From: Anagrus nilaparvatae | Taxonomy: Eukaryota; Arthropoda; Insecta; Hymenoptera; Mymaridae | Length of the DNA stretch: 64,000 nt | Direction of reading: 5' to 3' | Assembly (NCBI GenBank): GCA_022575985.1 | Contig: JAKSXM010000282.1 | Location: 62,001-126,000, forward strand | Shown here: positions 10,721-20,189 of the stretch, piece by piece | Position numbering within the stretch: the stretch's first letter is position 1 | How the letters are laid out: each line of letters starts with the position of its first letter | Made by a program: the position numbers and the translations under genes | The notes under the pieces: generated by a model | Seen by the model: the letters and a program-made list of their open reading frames with translations, nothing else | Told to the model about the DNA's origin: nothing | Databases searched by the model: none

Positions 10721-11689
10721 TAATCAAATTTTAAAACCTACCGTAGAGACAAGATTTTTCACAGAATTTTGTAATATTCCCTTTTTTCATTTGCAACTTT
10801 TTTTTATTCATTTATTTTTTTTTGGACACAATTTTTTATTTTTCGAATTCAATTTATTTTTATATATTACCTCAGATTTTATTTTGAATTTGAAAAAAAG
10901 CTGCCATTTTGAAATCATTTTTACATACTCAGTCTAGTCCAATTTAGTTGTCTCAAAATTAAAGATCTTCCCTTCAGATAAGTTTACAAAATTACAGATA
11001 TACAAAACAAAAAATTGGATTCCTCTAGGAAGATGTGATACTAAAGTAATTTACTGTGACAAATCTAAATCCAAGCACAATCTATTTATTTTAACTTGGA
11101 TATTTCCCAAATACCTATAGATTCAAAAAGTTAAAAGTAAAATAAATACATTAATTATTAATGTATTATCGTTTACTAGCAGGTTGTTATTAGTATAATA
11201 ATCTTAGATGTAGGATAATATTGGTTAAAAAATACTAATTTAATTGCAATCTTAGAAGTAAGACTCGCCAATCAATTGATCCAAAATCCTAAAAGAAACA
11301 CTCAAAGGTGCTGTGACGAAACGTGGGGATTTACCCATATAATACACCCATCTGAACATAATACATTAATAAATTATTTACAAATTGAAGAGTTAAGTTT
11401 GGTTGAGATGCAAGATATTGTAGGTAGAATACTAGGTTAACAGAAAACTGCCATAACAGGGGTAGTTATGCGTGAAACTTTTAAAGATAAATATGATCTG
11501 CGTTCAGATTATGTCCATAACAATTTTCTCAAACTTTTATTAGACTTTTGCTCTGGTCAGTATAAATATATTAAAAATTCAGATACTGGTGAATATCATA
11601 TTGCACCTGTTGAGCCTAAAAAGGATATTTTACTAGTACATACTTATTAGGATACAAAATTGTATAAACAACCCGCTGTATAAAAAGGT
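10721..11689 (+). other. Unassigned stretch with one short ORF
   Basis: Mostly AT-rich. 11250-11440 reads in one frame as protein-like sequence (ANQLIQNPKRNTQ, GFTHIIHPSEHNTLINYL, SLVEMQDIVGRILG). Past a stop, 11468-11650 continues (MRETFKDKYDLRSDYVHNNF, QYKYIKNSDTGEYHIAP). Together they look like one broken gene of about 130 codons that I cannot identify. 10940-11240 shows nothing. Confidence 0.3.
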
Positions 11690-12417
11690 AAAATCAGAAA
11701 ACACAGGTGAAAATTCCGTAAATGCAAATAATGATGAAAATTGGAATCAAATTAATAAAATATCGGAATTTAATTCTAATAGTGACCAACACTTTTTGAA
11801 TCCTAGCGAAGAAATAATATATTCCAACATCAATAGTAATGAAAATTCTTTTCTCAAGAACTATCAGAAACTAATTCTAGTAGCGAGGAAAATAGTTGGG
11901 TTCAAAACGAACCTGGTTCTGCTGAAACTGATTGGGAACAAGATGAAGTAATAAAACTAATGATTTCAGTAACCAAACTCGAATTTGATATTTTTATAGA
12001 TGATCTTAAATGGACTCCTATACTCCTATATACGGTCGTTTGGCATTCCTAATTTTGCATTAATTTTATTTGCGTTTACATCGTAATACCTTGAAAAATT
12101 TAACTATATATTGTGTGAAACACGGATATGAGATAAGGATGTCTGCTTTTTTCGGAAACATGAACATTCAGTGCTTACGAATAGATCGGTTCTCAGTTAT
12201 GTGGAATAATGGTCGTATGTATGAAAGTAGTTTTGTGTTGGAAAATTGTAACTTTACAGAGTTAACTATACGAGGGCTAATATCGCATACATCTTTTAAC
12301 ATGAATACTAACTGTTTGCGGCGATTAAATTTATATTCCCTCGCCAAAATGCCGTATTCATTCTTAGAACACTATAATAATTATGAATTCATTTCGCTGC
12401 TTACCTTTCCTTTCTGA
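11690..12417 (+). pseudogene. LRR family pseudogene, copy 4
   Basis: An Asn/Ser/Glu-rich amino part (11690-11950) is followed by VTKLEFDIFIDDLKWTPILL, which aligns with ICFITFDIDYDILEWRSVFL of copy 8. The frame shifts, then 12070-12417 gives the family core (NTLKNLTIYCVKHGYE, IQCLRIDRFSVMWNNGR, SSFVLENCNFTELTIRGLIS). The frame ends inside the LTR-end segment CTTACCTTTCC at 12392, so again LRR coding abuts a U5-like end. Confidence 0.5.
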
Positions 12418-12930
12418 TAAATACCAATAAAGGTCCGAGAGTACCTTGTAATCGCCGATAAAAGTGAAAGCCGAACTACATCAAGAAATCAACGATATAC
12501 TATAGTTTTCGATATTTTGGCCCACTGCCAAAATTCGTAACAGTGCCAAACCAGAGATAGCAGAAATCTTAGAAGATATAATAAAGAATAAAGGTCGCTT
12601 TGAATCAAGTAGCCTACAAAATGGCAAGAACCTACAGTTAAAAGCCAAAATTTTAAGAGAATACAAGCAATTAAGAAACCAGATTCCCCAACAATCTAGT
12701 TTTTTCTTTTTTTTTTTAATAATAACTGTTTTAATACTAATCATAATTATATTGATTACAGGTCAAGTATTGGAAGACCAAGCAGAAGTCAAAGCTTCTT
12801 ACATCCCAGTAGAGGAAGAAAATTTATTTAAGTTTGATAATTTTAGACGGTGGCACTAACAGTTGGCACCATGACATTTACATTCATATCAATTGATCCT
12901 TGGACATCAATATGTAATTCAAGATCATAC
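12384..12930 (+). repeat. U5 end, leader and module M, copy 3
   Basis: Matches 9187-9760 with few differences over roughly 500 bases: GAATTCATTTCGCTGC, leader, KPEIAEILEDII segment, poly-T stretch, GATTACAG, then DQVLEDQAEVKASYIPVEEE-type coding. The high identity contrasts with the decay around it and suggests a recent copy. A small deletion removes part of the LLIEKAK segment present in copy 1. Confidence 0.55.
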
Positions 12931-13367
12931 AAATCAACAATAGGTAGAACAAAAGTAGACATATTTGTAACTTTAACATCTGCTTTAATTTTTAGTTGAT
13001 ATCACATATTGTAATAAATTATTATCAACATTGTTTTTTAACAAGATGTAATTTGTAGATTTACCAGAATTAATTACTATGGAAAGAAGAAACTGGAATA
13101 ATAAATACATTATTTGTTATAAAGAGTGCATGCCAGCTTAGAATGGATACAACAATGCATTAAGTATATTAACAAAAATAATGTATATCTATATATTACC
13201 GCTAGCAATAACCATATACGCTTTTTTCACGTAATTTGGGGACGATCCCTATACCTGTGATTATTTTAGGTATAAGATAAGATTATATAATATATAATAT
13301 TAGATATATTGGGAACATCGACTAGTTAAGAAATTATTTTTCTTTTAAAAAGGAAAAAAAAATTAAC

Positions 13368-14435
13368 ATGGATGCTGCTAATGAAAATAGTCTTTCTGAT
13401 GACCACTGGGGAAATTACGAGACACTTGTTTTTAACAATGAGAAAAATAGTATAAGTTTTGGAGATCGGTCAATTTATGTGCCTCTTCAGTATCTTAATG
13501 TATATTCGTTATCCACGTGGTTTAATTTATCCTATTTCCCGCGTATAAAATTTGAAATGGATCAGGATATTACAACTTGGCTAAACATTTTGTTAGAAGT
13601 CTTGAAACTAAACCCATAAATTACCGCAATCAATTTGGGAAAATTGATCCTTAGAGAAAATAATGTAATAGATTTTATACGTCACAAGTCAACTCTGAAA
13701 ATTTTCATATTTCTTTAACTTTATGAATATAAGATATATTCGAATTGACCTGTTTTCAGTACAATATTTTAATGGTTTATTAGTCGAACAGCCGTTTAAA
13801 TTTTCTTATTACAATATTGAGAGAATATTTGTCTCTGGTATGGTTTAGCCTTCCCTATTTGGTAGAGGTCATACGAAATTAGAAGTATTATGATATATCC
13901 GGCTATAGAAAACCTTTCTCGGTTTTGTGCAATTACTGCATTGAATATACAATTTATGGCAAGTCTTACTGTGTTACTTATTCCTAATTATACAATTGAT
14001 GAGATAACTTTCCTGAAAATTTGTCAACATTATTCTTCTCTTGTAGAGTTGGATATCAGCGCGTGTATGAACTTGACACATCGTGGTTTACTAGGTTTAA
14101 CAAAAATGGTTTCGATGAAAATTTTATTGTTGTCCTTTTTGGAAGTACAATATGATTGTTTTGAAGATATCAAGTTATTATAATTCTTGGATGTGTTCTT
14201 TGATAGTATGGAAAGGTTAAGATTATTTCTATTTCTTTACCTTTTACCCAATTTAAATACCAGTCTCAACTATGGGGAAGTGATCGGTCATATGTTTCCT
14301 CATGATAAAAGAAAATATTTGAATGATAATATGATTTTTTTGCATGAGAGGACTGCTAAATATCCTCTATTTTTATATTGTGATCCCCAAATTGTTATTA
14401 AAAAATCGCACTTGGCACAGAATGGTTTGATTTAA
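13368..14435 (+). pseudogene. LRR family pseudogene, copy 5, most complete
   Basis: Begins MDAANENSLSDDHWGNYE after AAAAAATTAAC. Next come SIYVPLQYLNVYSLSTWF and MDQDITTWLNILLEVLKL, then a stop at 13617. Coding resumes with INLGKLILRENNVIDFI (family DIGRLIF / DFGHLIF segment), RIDLFSVQYFNGLL and RIFVSGMV. From 13890 real LRRs follow (LTVLLIPNYTIDEITFLKI, LVELDISACMNLTHRGLLGL), and a tail ends at 14435 (HERTAKYPLFLYCDPQIV). The order shows the family plan: acidic start, an amino domain of about 150 residues, 2-3 LRRs of the ITDE.L..I...LDISGC type, and a charged tail, roughly 340 residues in all. Two or more stops make it a pseudogene. Confidence 0.55.
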
Positions 14436-14859
14436 GAACCTTACATAACTACATAATGTCCTAATTTAATATCCCGAATCGCAGAATTACAATATTCACG
14501 TAAGTCGAGACTGATAAAGGTTAACGGTCACTGGAACCGAAAAATTAATTAAAATTTATACCCGCATTAATATTGATTCTAGTTTCTTAATATTAACAAG
14601 TTTCTATATTTATTATGAGAAAATGTATCTCTATTTTATTCTCAAGAAAATCAATATTAATGTAAGCTACGTATTTGTTTATTATTATAAACCTTTAGTA
14701 CTAATAATATCCAATAATCATCAACAATAAATAATAATGCAACTTTATAATCTATTTTATTAGTAACTTATATACACTTATTAATAAATACCATTATGCG
14801 TGTTTTATCTAGGTACTCAATTAAAATAAGTAATAAAACAATTCATCGATATTGGATGA
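14436..14859. other. AT-rich spacer
   Basis: No gene, RNA or clear repeat seen between LRR copy 5 and the viral-like fragment. Confidence 0.5.
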
Positions 14860-15678
14860 TTTTTCGAATCCTATTTAGGGTTGATAATTTCTTATACTGA
14901 TGCGTCCTCGGTAGAAAACTCGGGGATAGCAACGAAACTAGCCTTTTACTACTATCACTTACAATTAATACCCTACAACCTTGAACAGATGGACGACCAG
15001 TTTTTAACAGATTGGGTATTTATGCAGCCACTATTAAGAACAAGGTCTTGGGAGACAGAGTATAGGCAAGTCTTCATTCAGGGATTTGCCATTCTCCTAT
15101 TCATGATCCGAAGGGCAAATGAATTGTCCCTTGAAACATAGATTAAGGTTAGGTATAGTGCCTTTGCGTCGGTATCATTTACCAATATTCATACAAATAA
15201 TATGAATCGACCAGTTGCTGCCAATTTAAACGCCTTGCATCGATTCTTTTCCTCGGCTGTGCAGGTTAGTATCTAGACATTTGCACTGATAGTGTTATTA
15301 TCTAAAAAGGTAACGTCTGCTCACGGAGAACTTTTCCGAGTTCTGTTAAGATACATGGCCTTTTCAGAGATGGGCTACATCTCTTTCATATTAGATTATC
15401 CAATACCTAGAGTAGAGATGTTCACCATGATCGAGCTTATAGGACCGGAATTTAGCTCGTTGACCACTGCCATTAATTGGTTAAGTACTTTGCCTAAAGA
15501 CGAGAGAGAGTATGCAAAGATACTCCACGAACAAAGGGAAACACTAGTTTTGAATGCTAGTAACTTTCCATACTTCACAGCGGCTGCAAAAGCGCTGGGA
15601 ATATTGGTACAGCCTTCATTAGAAAACCTTATTACGCATCAAGAACCAACCGAAAGCAAAAAGAAAACAACGTTCTAG
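14860..15678 (+). pseudogene. Endogenous viral element, probable mononegavirus nucleoprotein fragment
   Basis: One frame stays coding-like for about 270 codons. It is interrupted by TAG codons at 15139-15141 and near 15274, and opens after a TGA at 14857-14859. No ATG is visible, so the amino end is probably missing. The composition (mixed helical, Trp and Met present) differs from the Asn/Lys-rich neighbours. The segment around 15440-15490 (GPEF..L..A..WL..LP) and the following EYAKI...R..L..A..FPYF pattern recall nucleoproteins of the nyami/borna/artovirus group in the order Mononegavirales, which encapsidate the RNA genome. Such genes are often found as old copies in insect genomes. This rests on pattern memory without a search. 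An LRR remnant starts about 25 bases after its stop. Confidence 0.5.
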
Positions 15679-15699
15679 AAAAAAACAAAATCTCATATC

Positions 15700-16400
15700 A
15701 AAATTCATGCAAATACCTAATTGGTTTTCATTTTCACATATCAATTTAAATATATTATCCAATTTCAATATAGAAACTTTGTGTATTTATAACAAAATTA
15801 AAAGAGACAGTAGGGATCATTTGAGGGCCATCAGATTTCACTACGTGGAACTAGACTATCTGACCTGGATGCCCGGATTCTTGGATTATATTGAAATATT
15901 GATGATTAAAGTGAATACATTTACATTGTCCACTTCGGCCAGGCCTAAGGAATACGAATTTCACCTCCCAAAATATTCATTCACCAGCATCTGCTTGCGA
16001 GGCCGCATTTTATATCACCTTAATAATAATTTATTCCCAGTTCTAGAAATTATAAGATTATATAACTCGATATACCGTCCCTTGCTATTTAATAACTCAA
16101 TAACTCATTCGATATGTAATCTGCAATTTCTAACTATATTATGTATCCCTTATATGTTACTGTGACAAAAGTATAATAGAACTTTTCAACACCTATCAAT
16201 GTCATTTATATAGGGTATATGCCTATTCACCCTTTTCTTCCAGTACACATGAAAACATACAGAAAACCGTATCCAATTACATAATACGGTCACCCTTTTT
16301 CCGTCGTATAAATCATCGTTGGATGCGGGATTTTCCTGTTGAACAGATCGCATTACTCGAAGAAAGAGTCATTATCGAAGAAGTGTAAGGAGTACGAATT
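15700..16400 (+). pseudogene. LRR family pseudogene, copy 6
   Basis: 15707-16165 is open for 152 residues. It has INLNILSNFNIETLCIYNKI, then LDYLTWMPGFLDYIEILMIK, FTLSTSARPKEYEFHLP and YSFTSICLRGRILYHL, the same order as copy 2 (7241-7426). The first LRR residues follow (ICNLQFLTILCIPY). The frame ends at 16165. Up to 16390 another frame reads RRINHRWMRDFPVEQIALLE before a stop; its origin is unknown. The amino part of the family is missing because the viral fragment precedes it directly. Confidence 0.5.
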
Positions 16401-16514
16401 TTGATACCGATGAATCGGCTTGTTTTTATATATCTAAACACTATATCAATTCTAGTTCTCCATGATTTAATGAAAGGAGTAACTCATGTTTGACGAATCT
16501 TTTTTGATATTAAT

Positions 16515-17267
16515 AAAGATCAACTAATCTAATAAAGAGTTACTTTTGCCCAAACCAAGACTTCATTTTGGTAGAAACTTATTGTCAGAAAGGGATAGAT
16601 TATCAAATAATACAGAAAAATCAGAAATAAATCCAACCCCAAACGTTAGCCCTTTTGATCCACTAAAAGAAGGTACAAACGGTTCACCAATTCTCAAATT
16701 ACTTAGTGGTATCAGACACTGAATTTGATAATATTTTTAAAACCGCCAGAGATTTGCTTTTGTCTGAACCAAAATTACATTTTGGGAGTATTTTAATGCT
16801 AGAAAGAAAAAAATTAACAAGAAAAATGGAGGAATATATAGAAAGGGAAGAAAATGAATTTAAAAAAAACAAAAGAAATTGGAAAGATTACATAGCAATG
16901 CAAGACAGGGAAACAATACGCTCGAGACTAAGAAATATTTCACAATATAAGAATGAGCCGGTAGAAGACTCGGTTACAGCTCTTACAACAAAAGTAAATG
17001 ACGGTTTATTATAATCAACCGATTTAGATCAAATTGAGAAAGAAAGGAATAAAAAACGGGCGAAACAAGAAGCACGCACTTGACTGTTTTATTTTCGAGC
17101 TTCGAAATGTACCAGAATACCGCGTGTCGACAAAAAATCCAAAATCCTTGCCAGAAACGGTAAACCTTGCCTTAAAATTAGAAGGACGAGACGATGCGGT
17201 TTCAATCCACAGGATAAAAGCAAATCAAAAAATTCTTCGATCAACAAAAATTACAATAATTTATTAG
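16515..17267 (+). pseudogene. Gag pseudogene, N-terminal half
   Basis: Begins NKELLLPKPRLHFGRNLL and continues after a frame change at 16706 with VVSDTEFDNIFKTARDLL and SEPKLHFGSILMLERKKL, so the LL.P+LHFG segment is present twice in tandem. Next comes the charged MEEYIEREENEFKKNKRNW, MQDRETIRSRLRNISQY, then 17027-17267 with the EA..DCFIFEL and NLALKLEGRDDAV segments across frameshifts. The middle capsid-like part seen at 4209-4440 is absent, so an internal deletion is likely. No knuckle remains. Confidence 0.55.
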
Positions 17268-17333
17268 CTTCCACAAATTTTTCGATAGTTTAAAGACTCT
17301 TTCTTTTCGTAGTAATGATAAAAATCTACCCAT

Positions 17334-17845
17334 TTGGTTTGTGGGGTTTATAAATCAAATGAATATATTAACTCTCAATATAGATCATTTTACAATCCAT
17401 TATCCCGACAATATATAATAGTTAAAGGACGAGCCTATATCACGTTTGTGGATGTCGATAGCACCCAGATAGAATTCATCTCTGTGCATTCCGATGAGGA
17501 CTGTCCCCTTGTTTTCGGTGCGACCAAAACTTCCCCAATGTACAACTTATATCTCATAACAGATTTGTTGGTTGTCGATTGTTCCATAACCGATAGAGAC
17601 CTGATTGCAATTAGTGAAAACTTAGTTTTATTACTTAAACTAGATATAAGTGGTTGTTTGTGTCTTTCTCATCGGAAATTGAATCGTTTGGAATCTTTAA
17701 CCAATGTGGTTTATTTATCGTTGGGATTTCTAGATGTAGAATATGACATTATCCAATCGCTTAATTAAATTGGAATTCGTAGATTTATCAAACGTAGATA
17801 TTTCAGAAATCAAATCTTGTATTTCAAGATTTACCACATGAATAA
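17334..17845 (+). pseudogene. LRR family pseudogene, copy 7
   Basis: The open frame at 17334-17768 gives the LRR half: LITDLLVVDCSITDRDLIAI, LLLKLDISGCLCLSHRKLN and LTNVVYLSLGFLDVEYDII. This is the clearest ITDRDL...LDISGC repeat in the window. Upstream the family segment NQMNILTLNIDHFTIHYP appears in another frame at about 17352, so the amino half is frameshifted and reduced. The frame ends before the charged tail. Confidence 0.5.
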
Positions 17846-17989
17846 ATGAAAAATGTAATACCGGTTACTTATTAAAAAAAATTTTATTCTTATTTATAGA
17901 TGAACCTAAGACATCCTCTTATTATTCGGGAAAAGGGGGTTAGTGTTTACACCTCTATACCTAATTCAAGTGTCTATTGAAATAGTATT

Positions 17990-18523
17990 ATTTCAGTACG
18001 ATTTACAGAGGGACATCTAAATACTCTATGTTTAGATACTCACGAAGTGACATTATCTGGAAAACTACTAAAATTACAAGAGCTCCAGTATTATTTAGAT
18101 TTAATGAATTCGATATGTTTTATAACCTTCGATATTGATTATGATATACTAGAATGGCGAAGTGTTTTCCTGTATATTATAAATAAGCATCGGTTTACAA
18201 AGATAGATATCGGCCGTCTTATATTTCGAGGTGCTTATGCCGCTTATCTGGCTTCGGCAGGGGTTGTTTTAGATATTTTGATTATATACTGTATTGATAA
18301 AGAGTATGAAAACTGGTTATCTGATTTCTTTGACAGCGTAGTTGTAAAAAAATTAGTAATTGGCCGGTTTTCTGTTGAAACCGAAACTGGTATTGCAGAA
18401 CGGGAATTTATTCTTGGTAATTTCAATTTTCAAAAAATTGCTGTTTGTGGTATGATTTCTGGCTTTCCATCAGGCGATCCGGGTTTGATTCCCGATACCG
18501 AAACAGAATTAATGGAACGTTAG
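17990..18523 (+). pseudogene. LRR family pseudogene, copy 8, amino half
   Basis: Frame 18047-18523 encodes the amino half: LSGKLLKLQELQYYLDLMN, ICFITFDIDYDILEWRSVFL, FTKIDIGRLIFRGAYAAYL, VKKLVIGRFSVETETG, REFILGNFNFQKIAVCGMIS. The order matches copies 4 and 5. It ends with a stop at 18521, right where an inverted LTR-like segment begins. Without LRRs it cannot be a full gene. Confidence 0.5.
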
Positions 18524-18524
18524 C

Positions 18525-18930
18525 GATCATTGTTTTCTGAGATGTTATTTGCTTTCACCCTTGACTGGGCCTGTTTTGGCGTGTTTATGAATAGGAAGTT
18601 TCTTGAAATAATTTCGTACACCGAGCTTTTATGTTTAGACTTTTAGTTTATTTAATCCTTAGATCTTTTACAGAGGGACATCTAAATACTCTATGTTTAG
18701 ATACTCACGAAGTGACATTATCTGGAAAACTACTAAAATTACAAGAGCTCCAGTATTATTTAGATTTAATGAATTCGATATGTTTTATAACCTTCGATAT
18801 TGATTATGATATACTAGTATATATATATTACTCTTAGAGCTTTTATGTTTAGACTTTTAGTTTATTTAATCCTTAGATCAAGAAAGACTTTTATACAAGC
18901 TATAGGTTGACTTTATGGAGGAACCACGTT
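18525..18930 (-). repeat. Inverted LTR-like/leader segment, split by an LRR piece
   Basis: Read on the minus strand it matches 840-1030 (ACTTAAAGTCTAATAATAAA-type polyA signal area, AAAGCTCGGTGTAC, GGCCCAGTCA, GTGAAAGCAAATAACATC). The match breaks at CCTTAGATC near 18664. A 151-bp LRR duplicate is inserted there, and the match resumes at about 18837 after repeating roughly 40 bases (GCTTTTATGTTTAGAC...CCTTAGATC). Confidence 0.55.
18667..18817 (+). repeat. Exact 151-bp duplicate of 18002-18152
   Basis: Every base from TTTACAGAGGGACATC to GATATACTAG is the same in both copies, at a distance of 665 bp. It carries the LSGKLLKLQELQYYLDLMN coding segment of LRR copy 8. Confidence 0.9.
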
Positions 18931-18959
18931 AGATGTCTAAGAATCTCGACAAACGTACT

Positions 18960-19220
18960 TTTCGATAACTCCCGATGAGAAAAAAAGGAATAAAAAACGG
19001 GCGAAACAAGAAGCACTTGACTGTTTTATTTTCGGGCTTAGAAACCCACGTGAATACAGCGAGAAATCCAAAATCCTTGGTAGAAGCGTAAACCTCGCAA
19101 TAAAATTAGAAGGGCGAGACGATGCTGTTTTGTTCCATGAAAAAATATCAAATCGCAAATCAAAAAGTTCTTCAATTAATAGAAATTACAATAATTATGA
19201 TTCGGATTCTTCTGAATAAA
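18960..19220 (+). pseudogene. Gag fragment, pre-knuckle part
   Basis: Reads RNKKRAKQEALDCFIFGLRN, then after a small frame change SVNLAIKLEGRDDAVLFHEK and NRNYNNYDSDSSE-stop, as in 4620-4850 and 17040-17260. Capsid start and knuckle are missing. It is the last recognisable piece of the array. Confidence 0.5.
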
Positions 19221-20149
19221 ACTATATTTTAAATCAGGGGACAAAATATGGGATTCGACTTTTGTATGATGTCTGCACTCGCTCACTACGCTCACTCATG
19301 AATACAACTGAATGCAAAGTCAGAACATTTTAGAATATTTTACCCCTTCTTTAAAAAACAGCTATAAATTCAATGATAAATATAAAAAGGATGAATGTAA
19401 TTAGAGACACAATGTTTCCAGAACATTTCTTATCAGAAATAATTAAACAGAATAATAAAATTTATAAAATTACAATAAATTGCAGAGCATTTACTGGTGC
19501 TTCATTACAATATATTTTTGCCAGTAACCTGTATTATAAAAAGTTTTTTAGTTGATTAGGTTTCCCTTCTTGACATTTGTTCAGACTTAATTACGCTGGC
19601 TGCACTAAAATTTAGTTAGCAGACATGATTTTCATAATAGATGATTACCTGCTGGTGTATAAATGGCCTTTGCTTGCCTATATCGAATTGTTACATTATA
19701 TGTAATAACTTTTATAATCACTGCCATAGCATATTTTAAAAAAGATGAAAATAAATTGGGGTCTGTATCAAATTCATACGTAATACGTATTGTATCATAA
19801 ACAAAAATTTTGGAGCTTAGGGTTGAACCTATAAAAAATTTACCCTGCCAAATTCAGGCTTTTATGACCCAAAATTTCAAAAATTCAACATTTAATTCAA
19901 CATTCATCGTATTTGTTTAAACAAATAAAAATTTTCAATTTTTCTTATACTCTTGTGCCAAATACTGAAAAGTATTGATTTTCATTAAAAAATTATTATA
20001 AATAAATATATGATTAAAAAATCTTAGTTTCAAAATTTACTACGCGAATACACCTAGTAGCGGAGAAAGCGTCCTTAAAATATTATACTGAGTAAAACGA
20101 TATTTTATTTTAAATATAGAAATGTAGCAATAAACAATTGAATTATTTG
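19221..20149. other. Intergenic, no gene seen
   Basis: AT-rich. A single patch GCACTCGCTCACTACGCTCA near 19276 stands out in composition. No coding pattern is supported; a 60-residue frame at 19373-19555 has no recognisable features. Confidence 0.5.
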
Positions 20150-20155
20150 TTTATT
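20150..20155 (-). terminator. PolyA signal of the Tigger-derived gene
   Basis: AATAAA on the minus strand, about 35 bases past the stop codon at 20190. Spacing is normal for a eukaryotic cleavage signal. Confidence 0.6.
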
Positions 20156-20189
20156 ACATTAGCGTTAAGAAATTAGAAAAAAAAAAAAA

